DNA of 64,000 bases from assembly GCA_963721175.1 (NCBI GenBank), contig CAVRIG010000007.1, forward strand, positions 434,001 through 498,000, in the 5' to 3' direction. Below the pieces are notes generated by a model. That model saw only the letters and a list, made by a program, of their open reading frames with translations, was not told where the DNA came from and searched no databases. Shown one piece after another: positions 1 through 9,274 of the stretch. This stretch comes from Aliishimia sp963721175 (GTDB taxonomy: Bacteria; Pseudomonadota; Alphaproteobacteria; Rhodobacterales; Rhodobacteraceae). The number at the start of each line of letters is the position of its first letter. Within the stretch, counting starts at the first letter, position 1. The translations under genes and the position numbers were made by a program.

Positions 1-847
1 CCTGAGTTCGGTTTCCGGATGCGTGCGGGATCGCGCGACGAAGTCCGGGAACCACGACCGGCCGGAGGGTTCGCCCGTCACATGGTAGCGCAGATCGAAG
101 GACCAGCGGAAGCCGTCGGTGCGGTTGACGAGGCTCGCATGCGGCGTCAGCGGGTGGAAGAGCACCACGCCGCCCGCGCGCACCGGCAGAGGCACCGCGC
201 GCGCTTCGTCGATGAAGCCGTCGGCGATGCCGGTCTGCACCTTGGGGCAGTGCGGCAGCATCGCCTGGTCGGCCGTCCTGGGGCTGCACCGGTCAGGCAG
301 CCGTTCTCCACCGTGGCGTCGGTGATGGCGAGCCAGCAGGTCACCATCCGGGTCGCGTCCGCCTCCGCATGGGCCACGGCGCGGTCCTGATGCCAGTCGG
401 TCGCCGGTGATGTGCGCGCGTACCTCGTCGTCGCGCAGGTCGGTCGCAGGCGGCTTGATGCGGACATGCTGGATCGGGTTCGACGTGATCTCCGGCCCGA
501 TCAGGCTCTCGACGATGTCGAGCAGCGCGGGTGCGGTCACCATGTCGAAGACGGCGGGGCCGAAATGGAACGGTGTCGTCCTCGGTGATCTCGTCGCCGG
601 GCAGCGAGATGTCCATCGGCTGGAACCAGTCGCAGCCGGCGCGGTAGGCGGTCAGCAGCTTGCCCCAGAAATCCGGTGCCACGGGATCGCCGCACGCGCC
701 CTTCCGCCGTGCCAATCCGCGTAGAGTTCATCCAGCAGCGTCGCATATTCGGACCGCACAGCGTCGAGGACAGCGGCGCTCGAGAACGTCCTCCACCACG
801 AGGTATCCCCGGGTTTCGAACTGATCGATTTGCGCCGGGTTCAGCAT
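1..847 (-). CDS. PhyH-family Fe(II)/2-oxoglutarate dioxygenase, partial, frameshifted
   Basis: Phytanoyl-CoA dioxygenase family non-haem iron enzyme; the substrate is unknown. The ATG at 847 starts 9 bases after the stop of the upstream TRAP large permease, so it is the last gene of that leftward operon. The iron-binding HxD is visible in 'DWHQDRAV' and the distal His in 'LTPHASLVNRTDG'. A typical PhyH C-terminal stretch, 'RWSFDLRYHVTGEP', is followed by about 20 more residues before the window edge. At about 282 codons it is nearly full length. The reading jumps between all three frames at several places (near 270, 390, 560 and 700), which looks like base-call errors. The residues around the active site do not carry the ectoine hydroxylase signature. 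A role in oxidising whatever the TRAP system imports is inference. Confidence 0.8.
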
Positions 848-856
848 CGCTCGCCC

Positions 857-2490
857 CTAGTCCAGCAGGATTTCGATGATCGGCGGCCAGAGCAGCAGCA
901 CCGTCAGCGCCACAAGCTGGATGGCGATGAAGGGCAGGAAGCCCGCGGAAGATATCGGTGAGCGAGATGTGCGGCGGCGCCACCGATTTCAGGTAGAATG
1001 CGGCCGGACCGAAGGGCGGCGACAGGAAGCTGACCTGCATGTTCATGCAGAAGAGCACGCCGAACCAGACGCTGAGATATCGCGGATTCGAATTCTCCGA
1101 ATAGCCCGATCTCCTCGATCGGCAGGCGCTGCACGATGGGCAGGAAGACCGGGATGATCAGCAGCACGATGCCGACCCAGTCCATGAACGCCCCCATGAA
1201 GAGCAGGATCAGCATCATCATCAGCAGGATGCCCATGGTCGGCAGGTCCGAGCCCACGATCAGGTCGGCCACGTAGTGCGGACCGCCCGCGATGGTGTAG
1301 GCGCCGGCCAGCGCCGCCGCGCCGATCGTGACCCAGATGATCGTGCCGGTCGATTTCAGCGTCCGCATAAGGCTGTCCCAGACCAGCTCGAAACTGGCCT
1401 CGCCGCGCAGGATGGCGATGATCAGAACCGCGATGGCGCCCATGCCTGCAGCCTCGGTGATGCCGGTGATGCCGCCATAGATCGAGCCGAGCACGACGCC
1501 GATCACGACGATGGGCGGCACCAGGCCCTTGCCCATGGACCAGCCGCGCGCCGTCCGCGCCCGTCCGAAGACGAAGAACGCCAGCAGCGACGCACGATGA
1601 CCACGATGCCCCCGAACCACGGCACGTAATCCGCAGTGCCGAGAGCGATGTCGTCCACGCCTTCGCGGGCGATGTTCTGGCCCGGCGACCGTGAAGAACA
1701 GCGCGCGCAGGAAGAGCACGACCGAGAACCCGCCCAGGAGCACGGTCAGGAATGCCGCGAAGAGCCCCAGCTTCTCGCGGCCCTGCGGCTCGCCGGGCAC
1801 CGGGTCGGGCAGGGGGGCGAGGTTCGGGTTCAACTGGGTGCGGACGATGATGTAGAGGATGATGAAGTCGCCAGCATGAAGCCGGGCACGAAGGCGGCGG
1901 TGAAGAGCGCCTTGATCGAGGTCTCGGTGATCAGCCCGTAGATGATCAGCACGATCGAGGGCGGGATCATCGTGCCCAAGCGTGCCGGAGGCGCAGATCG
2001 TGCCGATGGCGAGGTTCTGGTTGTAGCCCAGCCGCAGCATCTGCGGCAGCGCGATCAGGCCCAGCAGCACGACCTCGCCGCCGATGATGCCGGACATCGC
2101 CGCCATGATCACCGCCATGATCGAGGTGACGATGGCGATGCCGCCCCGCGTCCGGTTCAGCCAGACATTGAGCGAGGAATACATCTCCTTCGCGATGCCC
2201 GACCGTTCCAGAAGGGCCGCCATGAAGATGAAGAGCGGGATCGAGATCAGGACGTAATCCGTCAGCAGCCCGTAGATCTTCTGCGCCAGGATGTTGAGCG
2301 GCCCCGAGCCCGGCCGCCCGGTCAGGAGCCCGTCGCCGAAGGTCCAGGGGGCCAGAAGCAGGTCCGGCTCGAACTTCATCACCATGACCAGCACGGCAAG
2401 CACGGCAGAGGCGAGGCCCAGCGGCATCCCGATCGCCAGCAGGACCACCAGCCCCAGCAGCAGGACCAGCGAGATCGTTCCGATATCCAT
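857..2490 (-). CDS. TRAP transporter large permease (DctM), frameshifted
   Basis: Large membrane subunit of a tripartite ATP-independent periplasmic transporter, using ion gradients to import an organic acid type solute. The N-terminus begins MDIGTISLVLLLGLVV and shows successive hydrophobic helices. 'GSIYGGITGITEAAGMGAI' is the family's G-x-x-T-x-x-E-A-A-G signature. The protein is about 544 residues against the usual 425-430. The extra part lies in the middle (about residues 230-310) and carries additional hydrophobic segments, as in the mannitol/chloroaromatic type TRAP permeases. Frame breaks lie near 1970-1860 and 1680-1560, where the reading is lost and regained, and near 1085 and 945. 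The corrected C-terminus ends in EILLD. It starts 3 bases after the small permease stop. Confidence 0.85.
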
Positions 2491-2493
2491 GCC

Positions 2494-3364
2494 CTAGCCC
2501 TGCCGTGCCGGGGCGGAGTCATCCGCGCCGACCGCCGCGCGCAGCTTGCCAGCTCGTCTGCGTCGATGTCGTCGGCGGCGGTGTGGATCGTCGGTTCCGC
2601 GTTCCAGTCGGAGATCAGGTTGATCACGGCCTGGATCGCCACCAGCGGGATCACGACCAGAACCGCAAGCTTGAGCGTGGCCGGGATCGGCGGGTCGAAG
2701 GCCGTGCCGAACAGCTCCCACCGCATGAACTTGGCGAAGGCCTCGCCATAGCCGCCATAGACCAGGAAGAAGGCGAAGAGCAGGATCAGCCCGGTCGAGA
2801 TCACGTCGAACACCCGCTGCAGCCAGCGCGGGCACGCGTCGTAGAGCAGGAAGATCCGGATATGGCTGCGCTGCTGCATCGCGTAGAGGCCGGAGCAGAG
2901 GAAGACGAACCCGCCAGCCACAGCGACAACTCGTTGGCCCAGAGGTCCCGTTGTTCGAGGACGTAGCGGACGAACACCTCGTAGAGCATCACGACGCAGA
3001 GCAGCGCACGAGCATCATGGTGACGCGGCCGATGAAGACCGACAGGCGGTCGATCTGGCGCCAGTCCTCGAATTCCATCGGCGCCCGCCGCACGGTCGGC
3101 AGCCGAGCACGAAGAGGATCGGGCCGAGGATCAGCGCGCCTAGTCGACGATGTCGGCATGGCCGCCGAACAGCGGCGCGAGCCCCGGAAGCACGTCGGTG
3201 CGTTCGTACTGCGCGGCAAGCTGCTGGTTTTCGGGACCCCATTCCAGAATGAAGGCAGGGCAGTGCCACACCACCCAGCCGAAACAGAACACGAATGCCA
3301 GCGGAAACAGCCATTCGATCGGGGTGCCGTGTTTCTGGCCGCCTTTCCGGCTTTGTTTCTGCAT
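2494..3364 (-). CDS. TRAP transporter small permease (DctQ) with N-terminal extension, frameshifted
   Basis: Small membrane subunit of the first TRAP system. The core 'MLYEVFVRYVLEQRDLWANE' and the later helices are typical DctQ. I chose the ATG at 3364 (MQKQSRKGGQ) because GGGGAGGA sits directly upstream. From there an extra hydrophobic N-terminal segment ('EWLFPLAFVFCFGWVVW') and a second one ('ALILGPILFVLG') precede the classical DctQ start near MEFEDWRQ at 3078. The total is about 290 residues, longer than the usual 160-200. Breaks near 3140, 3105, 3000 and 2915 must be repaired to join the parts, so the segment above 3078 could instead be a separate small membrane protein. It lies between dctP and dctM in one leftward operon. 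Confidence 0.75.
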
Positions 3365-3428
3365 GTCTCCTCCCCGAGACACCCGTCCGGCTGTCCATGC
3401 GTGTCCATGCGCGTCCGGTACGTCGGAA

Positions 3429-3459
3429 CGGGCGGTCCGAAATCAGTCCGGACCGCCCG
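3429..3459 (-). terminator. Hairpin between dctP and dctQ (attenuating or mRNA-stabilising)
   Basis: A perfect inverted repeat with 11-bp arms (CGGGCGGTCCG and its complement) and a 9-base loop lies 12 bases after the solute-binding protein stop and 65 bases before the small permease start. There is no U-tract. Such hairpins after periplasmic binding protein genes usually let the binding protein mRNA outlast the membrane-subunit mRNA; that role is inferred here. Confidence 0.6.
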
Positions 3460-3471
3460 CCGTTCAGATCG

Positions 3472-4501
3472 TCATTCCGACACGAGGCCCAGCTGGGTCA
3501 GGTACTCGATGTGGCTCTCCACCAGCGCCTGCGCTTCGGGCGTGGTCGCGAATTCCGGCCAGGTGGCCTGCGCCGCATCGCGGAACTTCTGGAGCTCTTC
3601 CGGCGACCATTCGTGGATCGTCACGCCCTGTTCCCGCGAGTTCCGCAACCGCCTGGGCGTTCGATTTCTCGAAGGTCAGCGCGGTCTTCAGCGCCAGGGC
3701 CTGCATCGCGACCTTCATGATGCGCTGTTGGTATTCCGGCATGGCGTCCGAACACGGCCTTGTTGCAGGCCAGGTGATCGGACGGCATCGAGTGGAAGCC
3801 CGGGTAGTTGGTGTGCTTGGCGATGTCGTAGAGACCCAGCCCCTGGTTGTTGGCGATGCCCGAGTGCGTCCGCGCCGTCGATGATGCCGGTTTCCAGCGC
3901 CGTGAAGATCTCGGTGAAGTCCATCACGATCGGGCTCGCGCCCAGCTTCTCGAAGATCTTCGTCTCCATCCCCGGGGGCGAGCGGAACTTCCAGCCCTGC
4001 AGGTCCGCCGTGCTGGCGATCGGCTTGGTCGAGGCGAGGCTCTCCTGGCCGTAGACCCACCAGCCGATCAGCTCCATGTCGTATTTGTTGTAGAGCTCCT
4101 GCGCGTCTTCAAGTCCGCCGCCGTAATAGAGCCAGCTGAGCTGCTGGTAGGGCGTGGAATAGCCGCCCATGATGTCGCCCACGAACTGGAACGCGGGGTT
4201 CTTGCCGGTCTGGTAGGCGCCGCCGGTCATGTCGCAGTCGAGGATGCCGGTGGCGGCGGCGTCGAAGGTTTCGACCGACTTCACGACCGACGAGGAATAG
4301 AACATCTCGATCTGGATCTCGCCGTTCGACATCGTCTGAACGTCGTCGATGATACTCGGCAGCAAGCTTGCCCGACACCGTTTCGGGCGCATAATGCGTC
4401 TGGATGCGGAGCGTGGTGGTCTGCGCCTGTGCCGCAGCGGCGGCAGCGATGGCGAGTGCGGATGCGGCGGCGACACCCGCCACCTTGTTGAAGAGTGTCA
4501 T
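3472..4501 (-). CDS. TRAP transporter substrate-binding protein (DctP), frameshifted
   Basis: Periplasmic solute receptor that hands substrate to the DctQ/DctM pair. The ATG at 4501 follows GGGAGGA. The N-terminus is a clear signal peptide (MTLFNKVAGVAAASALAIA, then an Ala-rich core and cleavage near AQAQ), followed by 'TTTLRIQTHYAPET'. The family core is seen in 'GWKFRSPPGMETKIFEKLGA' and in the 'TALETGIIDGADA' segment. The C-terminus ends in YLTQLGLVSE. About 343 residues is normal for the family. Frame breaks lie near 4365 (one extra base around 'SGKL'), 3870, 3750 and 3640. It is the first gene of a leftward operon and faces a GntR regulator across 190 bases. Confidence 0.88.
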
Positions 4502-4620
4502 GTAAATCCTCCCTGACTTCTCGGCGTGCCCAGGACAGTCCCGGCTCTTGAATCGGTCGGTTGGCAACGCGTCATTGACGTTAAATCCGCGGCTGCCGAC
4601 TTGCCAAGGATTATTTTGTT

Positions 4621-4658
4621 TTCGGAAAATTTCGATAATGGGCTATAATTTCGAAATT
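4621..4658 (+). promoter_or_regulatory. Candidate gntR promoter and palindromic operator
   Basis: The perfect 12-bp palindrome AATTTCGAAATT spans 4647-4658 in an AT-rich island between the divergent dctP and gntR genes. It overlaps a TATAAT hexamer at 4644-4649, which has a weak TTCGGA 17 bases upstream. A related half site, AATTTCGATAAT, lies just to the left. An operator inside the promoter is what a FadR-type GntR regulator controlling itself and the TRAP operon would be expected to use; binding is inferred. Confidence 0.5.
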
Positions 4659-4691
4659 CCTCCCACACGGAACGCAGCAGGTGTTCGGCTC

Positions 4692-5333
4692 ATGAAATCG
4701 GTCTCGCAGATCCAAGAAGAGCTCCGGCATCGGCTCGTCACCGGGCAGTTCGAGCATGGTGCCAAGCTGCGTGCAGAACAGCTGAGGGCGGAGTTCGGGT
4801 GTTCGGCCAGCACGGTGCGCGAGATCCTGTTTCGTCTCTCTGCGGTGGGTCTGGTGGATTTCGAGGAACAGCGCGGGTTCCGCGTGCCGCCGCAATCGCC
4901 CGAACGCCAGCACGAATTGACGGCGATGCGAATCCTGCTCGAACAGGAGGGAGCGTGCCTCTCGATCCGGCGGGGCGGCGTCGCGTGGGAGTCGCAGCTG
5001 TCTGCGGCGCACCACAAGCTCGGCCATATCGAATCTCGCATCCGCAGCGCGGGGAACGTTGCGGCCTACCTCGATCTGTGGTGCCGGGCGGAACAGGAAT
5101 TCCACGAAACCCTGATCAGCGCCTGCGGCTCCGCCCTGATGCTCCGGATCCACGGCCAGACCTATGCGCAATTCCGGCAGCAGCTGGTGAGTGCTGCGAC
5201 AGACTACGGCTACTTTCCGGAGAACGTGGCCGAGCATCAGGCGATCCTCGATGCGGCGCTCGATCGGGACCAGTCGCGCGTGCGGAGCTGCATCCATGAC
5301 CACCTGAAACGCAATCTGAACCGGTCGGAATGA
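4692..5333 (+). CDS. GntR-family (FadR-type) transcriptional regulator
   Basis: DNA-binding repressor or activator, 213 residues from the ATG at 4692 (MKSVSQIQEELRHRL). An in-frame ATG at 4638 would add 18 residues but lies within the promoter-like island, so I prefer 4692. The winged helix-turn-helix occupies about residues 5-70 ('LRAEFGCSASTVREILFRL', 'VDFEEQRGFRV'). The C-terminal all-helical FCD-type effector domain follows, with 'EFHETLISACGS' and a late His in 'EHQAIL' that fit the metal or ligand site of this family. The gene diverges from the TRAP/PhyH operon, which it probably controls. It is intact, unlike its neighbours. Confidence 0.9.
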   Translation: MKSVSQIQEELRHRLVTGQFEHGAKLRAEQLRAEFGCSASTVREILFRLSAVGLVDFEEQRGFRVPPQSPERQHELTAMRILLEQEGACLSIRRGGVAWESQLSAAHHKLGHIESRIRSAGNVAAYLDLWCRAEQEFHETLISACGSALMLRIHGQTYAQFRQQLVSAATDYGYFPENVAEHQAILDAALDRDQSRVRSCIHDHLKRNLNRSE

Positions 5334-5352
5334 GGCACCTAGGGGATTGCCG

Positions 5353-6351
5353 TCAGCCCCGTTGTGACTCGGAGAGATCCTCTTCGATGTAGATCCGGAT
5401 GATCTCGTCGAAATTCGTTTCGGCCTCGAACCCGAGCGCCTCCGCGCGCGCCGCGTCGAAATCGCGTGGCCAGCCGTCGACGATCTTCATGATCACGGGG
5501 TCGGGTTCGCGGCGGATCAGGTCGACGGCCTTCTGCCCGGCCACACGCCGCAGCGCCTCGATCTGGTCGGCGATGGTGCAGGAAAAACCGGGCATGGTGA
5601 GCGCCCGTCGACCCTCCAGCCGCGCGGTATCGAGGGTGGCGGCGTGGGTCAGGAACCGCGCGGCCGACCGCGGCGAGGCCTGCCAGTGGCGCACGGTGTC
5701 GGGCACCGGCAGCACGGCTTCGGCGCCGTTCAGCGGTTCGCGGATGATGCCCGAGAAGAAACCCGAGGCGGCGAGGTTCGGCTTGCCCGGACGCACGCAG
5801 ATCGTGGGCAGTCGGATCGAGATGCCGTCGATGAAGCCCTTGCGCGCAAAATCCGACACCATGTGCTCGCACACGGCCTTCTGCGCGCCGTAGCTCGTCT
5901 GCGGTGCCGACAGGAATTCGTCGCCGATCTTCTCCGGGTAAGGCGCGCCGAAGACGGCGATGGAGGAGGAGAAGACGAAGCGCGGCACATAAGAGCCGTC
6001 CGAGGCTTCGTTTTCTGCGCGCAAGCCTTCCAGCAATTGCCACATCGGGAGCATGTTGGTGTGCCACCCCTTGGTGAAATCGGCCTCCGCCTCCCCCGAG
6101 ACGACGGATGCGAGGTGGAAGATCACGTCGAAGCGCGCCCCGGCGAGGCGGGTCAATTGAGCGGGATCGGTGACGTTTCCCGTGACGTGCTCGGCGGCCG
6201 GAGCACCCTCCGGCGGGAAGCCGAGGTCGAAGAGAGTGACATGAGGGCTCGTATGGCCGTCGAGCCCGTGCCGGTGCAGGCGCCACGCCAGTTTCTGGCC
6301 GATCATGCCGCCGCCACCGATGATCAGGATCCGTGAATGTTCGGTCGACAT
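5353..6351 (-). CDS. denD: D-erythronate dehydrogenase (extended SDR)
   Basis: NAD-dependent sugar-acid dehydrogenase, 332 residues. The Rossmann motif is 'ILIIGGGGMIGQKLAW' at the N-terminus, and the catalytic pair is 'YGAQK' (YxxxK). The stretches 'FDVIFHLASVVSGEAEADF' and 'RLPTICVRPGKPN', followed by 'SGIIREPLNG', are the pattern I know from DenD, which oxidises D-erythronate to 2-oxo-tetronate in C4 acid sugar catabolism. The usual downstream partners (DenK/OtnK kinase, OtnC/OtnI) are not in this window. It converges on gntR with 19 bases between the stops, and its 5' end faces the rightward SDR operon across 202 bases. The frame is intact. Confidence 0.85.
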   Translation of the reverse strand: MSTEHSRILIIGGGGMIGQKLAWRLHRHGLDGHTSPHVTLFDLGFPPEGAPAAEHVTGNVTDPAQLTRLAGARFDVIFHLASVVSGEAEADFTKGWHTNMLPMWQLLEGLRAENEASDGSYVPRFVFSSSIAVFGAPYPEKIGDEFLSAPQTSYGAQKAVCEHMVSDFARKGFIDGISIRLPTICVRPGKPNLAASGFFSGIIREPLNGAEAVLPVPDTVRHWQASPRSAARFLTHAATLDTARLEGRRALTMPGFSCTIADQIEALRRVAGQKAVDLIRREPDPVIMKIVDGWPRDFDAARAEALGFEAETNFDEIIRIYIEEDLSESQRG

Positions 6352-6553
6352 CGCTCGCGTCTCCGCTCTTGGTTGGTTCTGCGCGCCGGGCATGGTCAAA
6401 CCCGGATGCGTGTCGTACGCTAATGCAAAGAGACGCGGAGAACAGCCGCAAAAGTCGCGCGCACCGGCACGAGGCCCCTGGCAAGGAGGCTGTCCGGCAG
6501 CGGGACGCAAGCGGCGACAGATTCGCGGGACTGTGGGGGAGGAGTCGGAAACG

Positions 6554-7312
6554 ATGCCAGGTCAAAGGCTTGCCGGCAAACGCGCGCTGGTCACGGCGGC
6601 CGGTCAGGGGATCGGACGCGCCAGTGCGATCGCCATGGCGGAGGAAGGCGCACGAGTGTTCGCCACGGATGTGAACATGGATGCGCTATCCTCGATTCGA
6701 GACGCGAATCACGAAAATATCGAGATATTCGAACTCGACGCGATGAGCGACGAGAGCATCCGCGCGGGGGTCGAACAGTCTCAGCCGGATGTTCTTTTCA
6801 ACTGTGCGGGCTTCGTGCATCACGGGACGGTGCTGGATGCCACGGAAGAGGAATGGGATTTCGCGTTCGATCTGAACATCCGGTCGATGTTCCGGACCAT
6901 CCGCGCTGCCTTGCCGGGAATGCTTGAACGCGGGGCGGGGTCGATCATCAACATGTCCTCGGCCGCGTCGAGCATCATGGGGGCGCCCAACCGCTTCGTC
7001 TACGGCACGACCAAGGCGGCCGTCATCGGGCTGACGAAATCCGTGGCCGCCGACTACATCAAGGCCGGGATTCGTTGCAATTGCATCTGCCCGGGCACCG
7101 TGGAAAGCCCCAGTTGGCACGCCCGCGTCGAGGCACTCGGCGAGCAGATGGGCAGTTACGAGGAGGCGATGGCGAGCTTCGTCGCGCGTCAGCCCATGGG
7201 GCGCGTCGCCAAGCCCGAGGAGATCGCGGCGCTGGTCGTCTACCTCGCCAGCGACGAGTCGGGCTTCACGACGGGGCAACCCCATGTCATCGACGGCGGG
7301 TGGTCCGGCTGA
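6554..7312 (+). CDS. SDR oxidoreductase, 2-keto-3-deoxy-L-fuconate/rhamnonate dehydrogenase-like
   Basis: Classical short-chain dehydrogenase, 252 residues from the ATG at 6554, with a GGGGGAGGAG ribosome site upstream. It has the glycine motif 'TAAGQGIGRA', 'DVLFNCAGFVHHGTVLD', catalytic Ser in 'INMSSAASS' and YxxxK in 'YGTTKAAVIGLTKSVAADY'. It closely resembles mammalian BDH2/DHRS6 and its bacterial relatives that oxidise 2-keto-3-deoxy-L-fuconate or -rhamnonate at C4. The following genes encode sugar-acid dehydratases and an FAH-type hydrolase, which supports that role: the product would be a 2,4-diketo-3-deoxy acid cleaved by the FAH protein. First gene of the operon; the frame is intact. 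Confidence 0.88.
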   Translation: MPGQRLAGKRALVTAAGQGIGRASAIAMAEEGARVFATDVNMDALSSIRDANHENIEIFELDAMSDESIRAGVEQSQPDVLFNCAGFVHHGTVLDATEEEWDFAFDLNIRSMFRTIRAALPGMLERGAGSIINMSSAASSIMGAPNRFVYGTTKAAVIGLTKSVAADYIKAGIRCNCICPGTVESPSWHARVEALGEQMGSYEEAMASFVARQPMGRVAKPEEIAALVVYLASDESGFTTGQPHVIDGGWSG

Positions 7313-7324
7313 GGTCGTGATTGC

Positions 7325-7343
7325 CTCCGGCGGGAGTTTTTTT
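7325..7343 (+). terminator. Weak hairpin with T-run after the SDR gene
   Basis: A short CTCC/GGAG stem with a 4-base loop is followed directly by seven T residues, 12 bases after the SDR stop. The stem is only 4 bp, so at most it would act as a partial terminator within the operon. Confidence 0.3.
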
Positions 7344-7359
7344 CAGGTGAAGGGACGGG

Positions 7360-9187
7360 ATGCCGCCCGGAATGGACAAGATGAACAAGAAGCCTGAACT
7401 GCGGTCGCAGAAATGGTTCAACAATCCGGACAACCCGGAGATGACGGCGCTCTACCTCGAGCGCTACCTGAACTACGGCCTGACCCGGGAGGAGCTGCAA
7501 TCGGGCAAGCCGATCATCGCGCATCGCGCAGACCGGCAGCGATCTGTCGCCCTGCAATCGCCACCATATCGAGCTCTCGAAGCGGGTGCGCGACGGGATC
7601 ATCGCCGCGGGCGGGACCTGCATCGAGGTGCCGGTGCATCCGATCCAGGAGACCGGCAAGCGGCCCACCGCGATGCTGGACCGGAACCTCGCCTACCTGT
7701 AGCCTGGTGGAGACGCTCTACGGCTATCCGCTCGACGGCGTGGTGCTGAACATCGGCTGCGACAAGACCACGCCGGCGCTGCTGATGGCGGCGGCGACGG
7801 TGAACATTCCGGCCATCGCGTTTTCCGTCGGCCCGATGCTGAACGGCTGGTTCCGGGGCGAGCGCACCGGGTCCGGCACCATCGTCTGGAAGGCGCGCGA
7901 AATGCTGGCCGCAGGCGAGATCGACGATGACGGGTTCATGGAGCTCGTCGCCTCCTCGGCGCCGTCGGTCGGCTACTGCAACACGATGGGCACCGCCACG
8001 ACGATGAACTCGCTGGCCGAGGCGCTGGGGATGCAGCTGCCCGGGTCGGCGGCGATTCCCGCACCCTATCGCGAGCGCGGGCAGATGGCCTACGAGACCG
8101 GCCAGCGCATCGTCGAGATGGTGTGGGAGGACCTGCGCCCTGCCGACATCATGACGCGCGAGGCGTTCGAGAACGCCATCGTCGTCAACTCCGCCATCGG
8201 CGGGTCGACCAACGCGCCGATCCACCTGAACGCCATCGCGCGCCATCTGGGCGTGCCGCTCGACAACGACGACTGGCAGCGGCTGGGCCATCAGGTGCCG
8301 CTGCTGGTGAACCTGCAGCCCGCAGGCGAGTATCCTGGGCGAGGATTACCACCACGCCGGGGGCGTGCCGGCCGTGGTGGGCGAACTGATCGACGGCCGG
8401 GCTTGCTGCCGCATCCCGACGCGCTGACCGTCGAACGGCCGGACCATCGGCGAGAACTGCGGCGACAAGCGCAGCGAGGACATCCGGCGTGATCAAGCCC
8501 GTCGCCGATCCGCTGGTCGCCGGCGGCGGGGTTCCTCAACCTCAAGGGCAATCTCTTCGACAGCGCGATCATGAAGACCAGCGTGATCTCGAAAGGAGTT
8601 CCGGGCGAACGCTACCTGTCCGAACCCCGACGATCCCGACGCGTTCGAGGGCCGCGCCATCGTCTTCGACGGGCCGGAGGATTTCCACGCGCGCATCGAC
8701 GATCCGGCGGAGAAGATCGACGAGAACTGCATCCTCATCATGCGCGGCGCGGGGCCCATCGGCTATCCCGGCGGGGCCGAGGTCGTGAACATGCGGCGCG
8801 CCCGCCTATCTGCTGAAGAAGGGGATCGACGCGCTGCCCTGCGTCGGCGACGGGCGGCAGTCGGGCACCTCCGGCTCTCCCTCGATCCTCAACGCCTCGC
8901 CCGAGGCGGCGGCGGGCGGCGGGCTGGCGCTCGTGAAGACCGGCGACCGGGTGCGGATCGACCTCGAAAGCCTGCACCGCCGACATGCTGGTGGACGCCC
9001 GAGGAACTGGCGGAACGCGCGCGGCAACTGGAGCCCAGGGCGGCTACCCGTACCCCGAAAGCCAGTCGCCGTGGCAGGAGATTTTCCGCGAGAAGGTCGG
9101 ACGGTTCGATCGAGGGCATGACGCTCAAAGGCGCGGACGAGCTATCGCGACATCGCCCGCAAGGGCGTGCCGCGCGACAATCACTAG
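7360..9187 (+). CDS. IlvD/EDD-family sugar-acid dehydratase, heavily frameshifted
   Basis: Iron-sulfur dehydratase of the dihydroxy-acid/pentonate (AraC/XylD-like) branch that removes water from an aldonate to give a 2-keto-3-deoxy acid. 'LRSQKWFNNPDNPEMTALY' and 'LERYLNYGLTREEL' are the characteristic start of this branch. 'NIGCDKTTPALLM' holds a cluster Cys, 'GYCNTMGTATTMNSLAEA' a second, and 'NSAIGGSTNAPIHLNAIARH' the substrate loop. The C-terminus reads RDIARKGVPRDNH. About 600 residues is normal. At least ten single-base breaks occur (near 7535, 7700, 8333, 8397, 8431, 8486, 8530, 8605, 8624, 8797, 8975, 8998 and 9105-9150). Removing one base usually restores the family reading. The start may be 7360 (AGGGA just upstream), 7372 or 7381. 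Confidence 0.8.
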
Positions 9188-9274
9188 GGCCGGCATGGGG
9201 TCCGCTACGCGGGCACGTGAGGTCCGACATGGAAGACGAGAGGCCCGGCGTGGGTCCAGTGTGGAGGGACTTTG

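Noticed and set aside
1..847. Ectoine hydroxylase (ectD) assignment for the PhyH gene
   Set aside because: It is the same superfamily and in a genome with ectABC, but the sequence around the HxD motif does not match the EctD signature, and the gene is in a TRAP operon far from ectC.
7360..9187. Calling the dehydratase a pseudogene
   Set aside because: Many breaks but full conservation of active-site regions and clean neighbours; sequence error is the simpler explanation, so it is listed as a frameshifted CDS.
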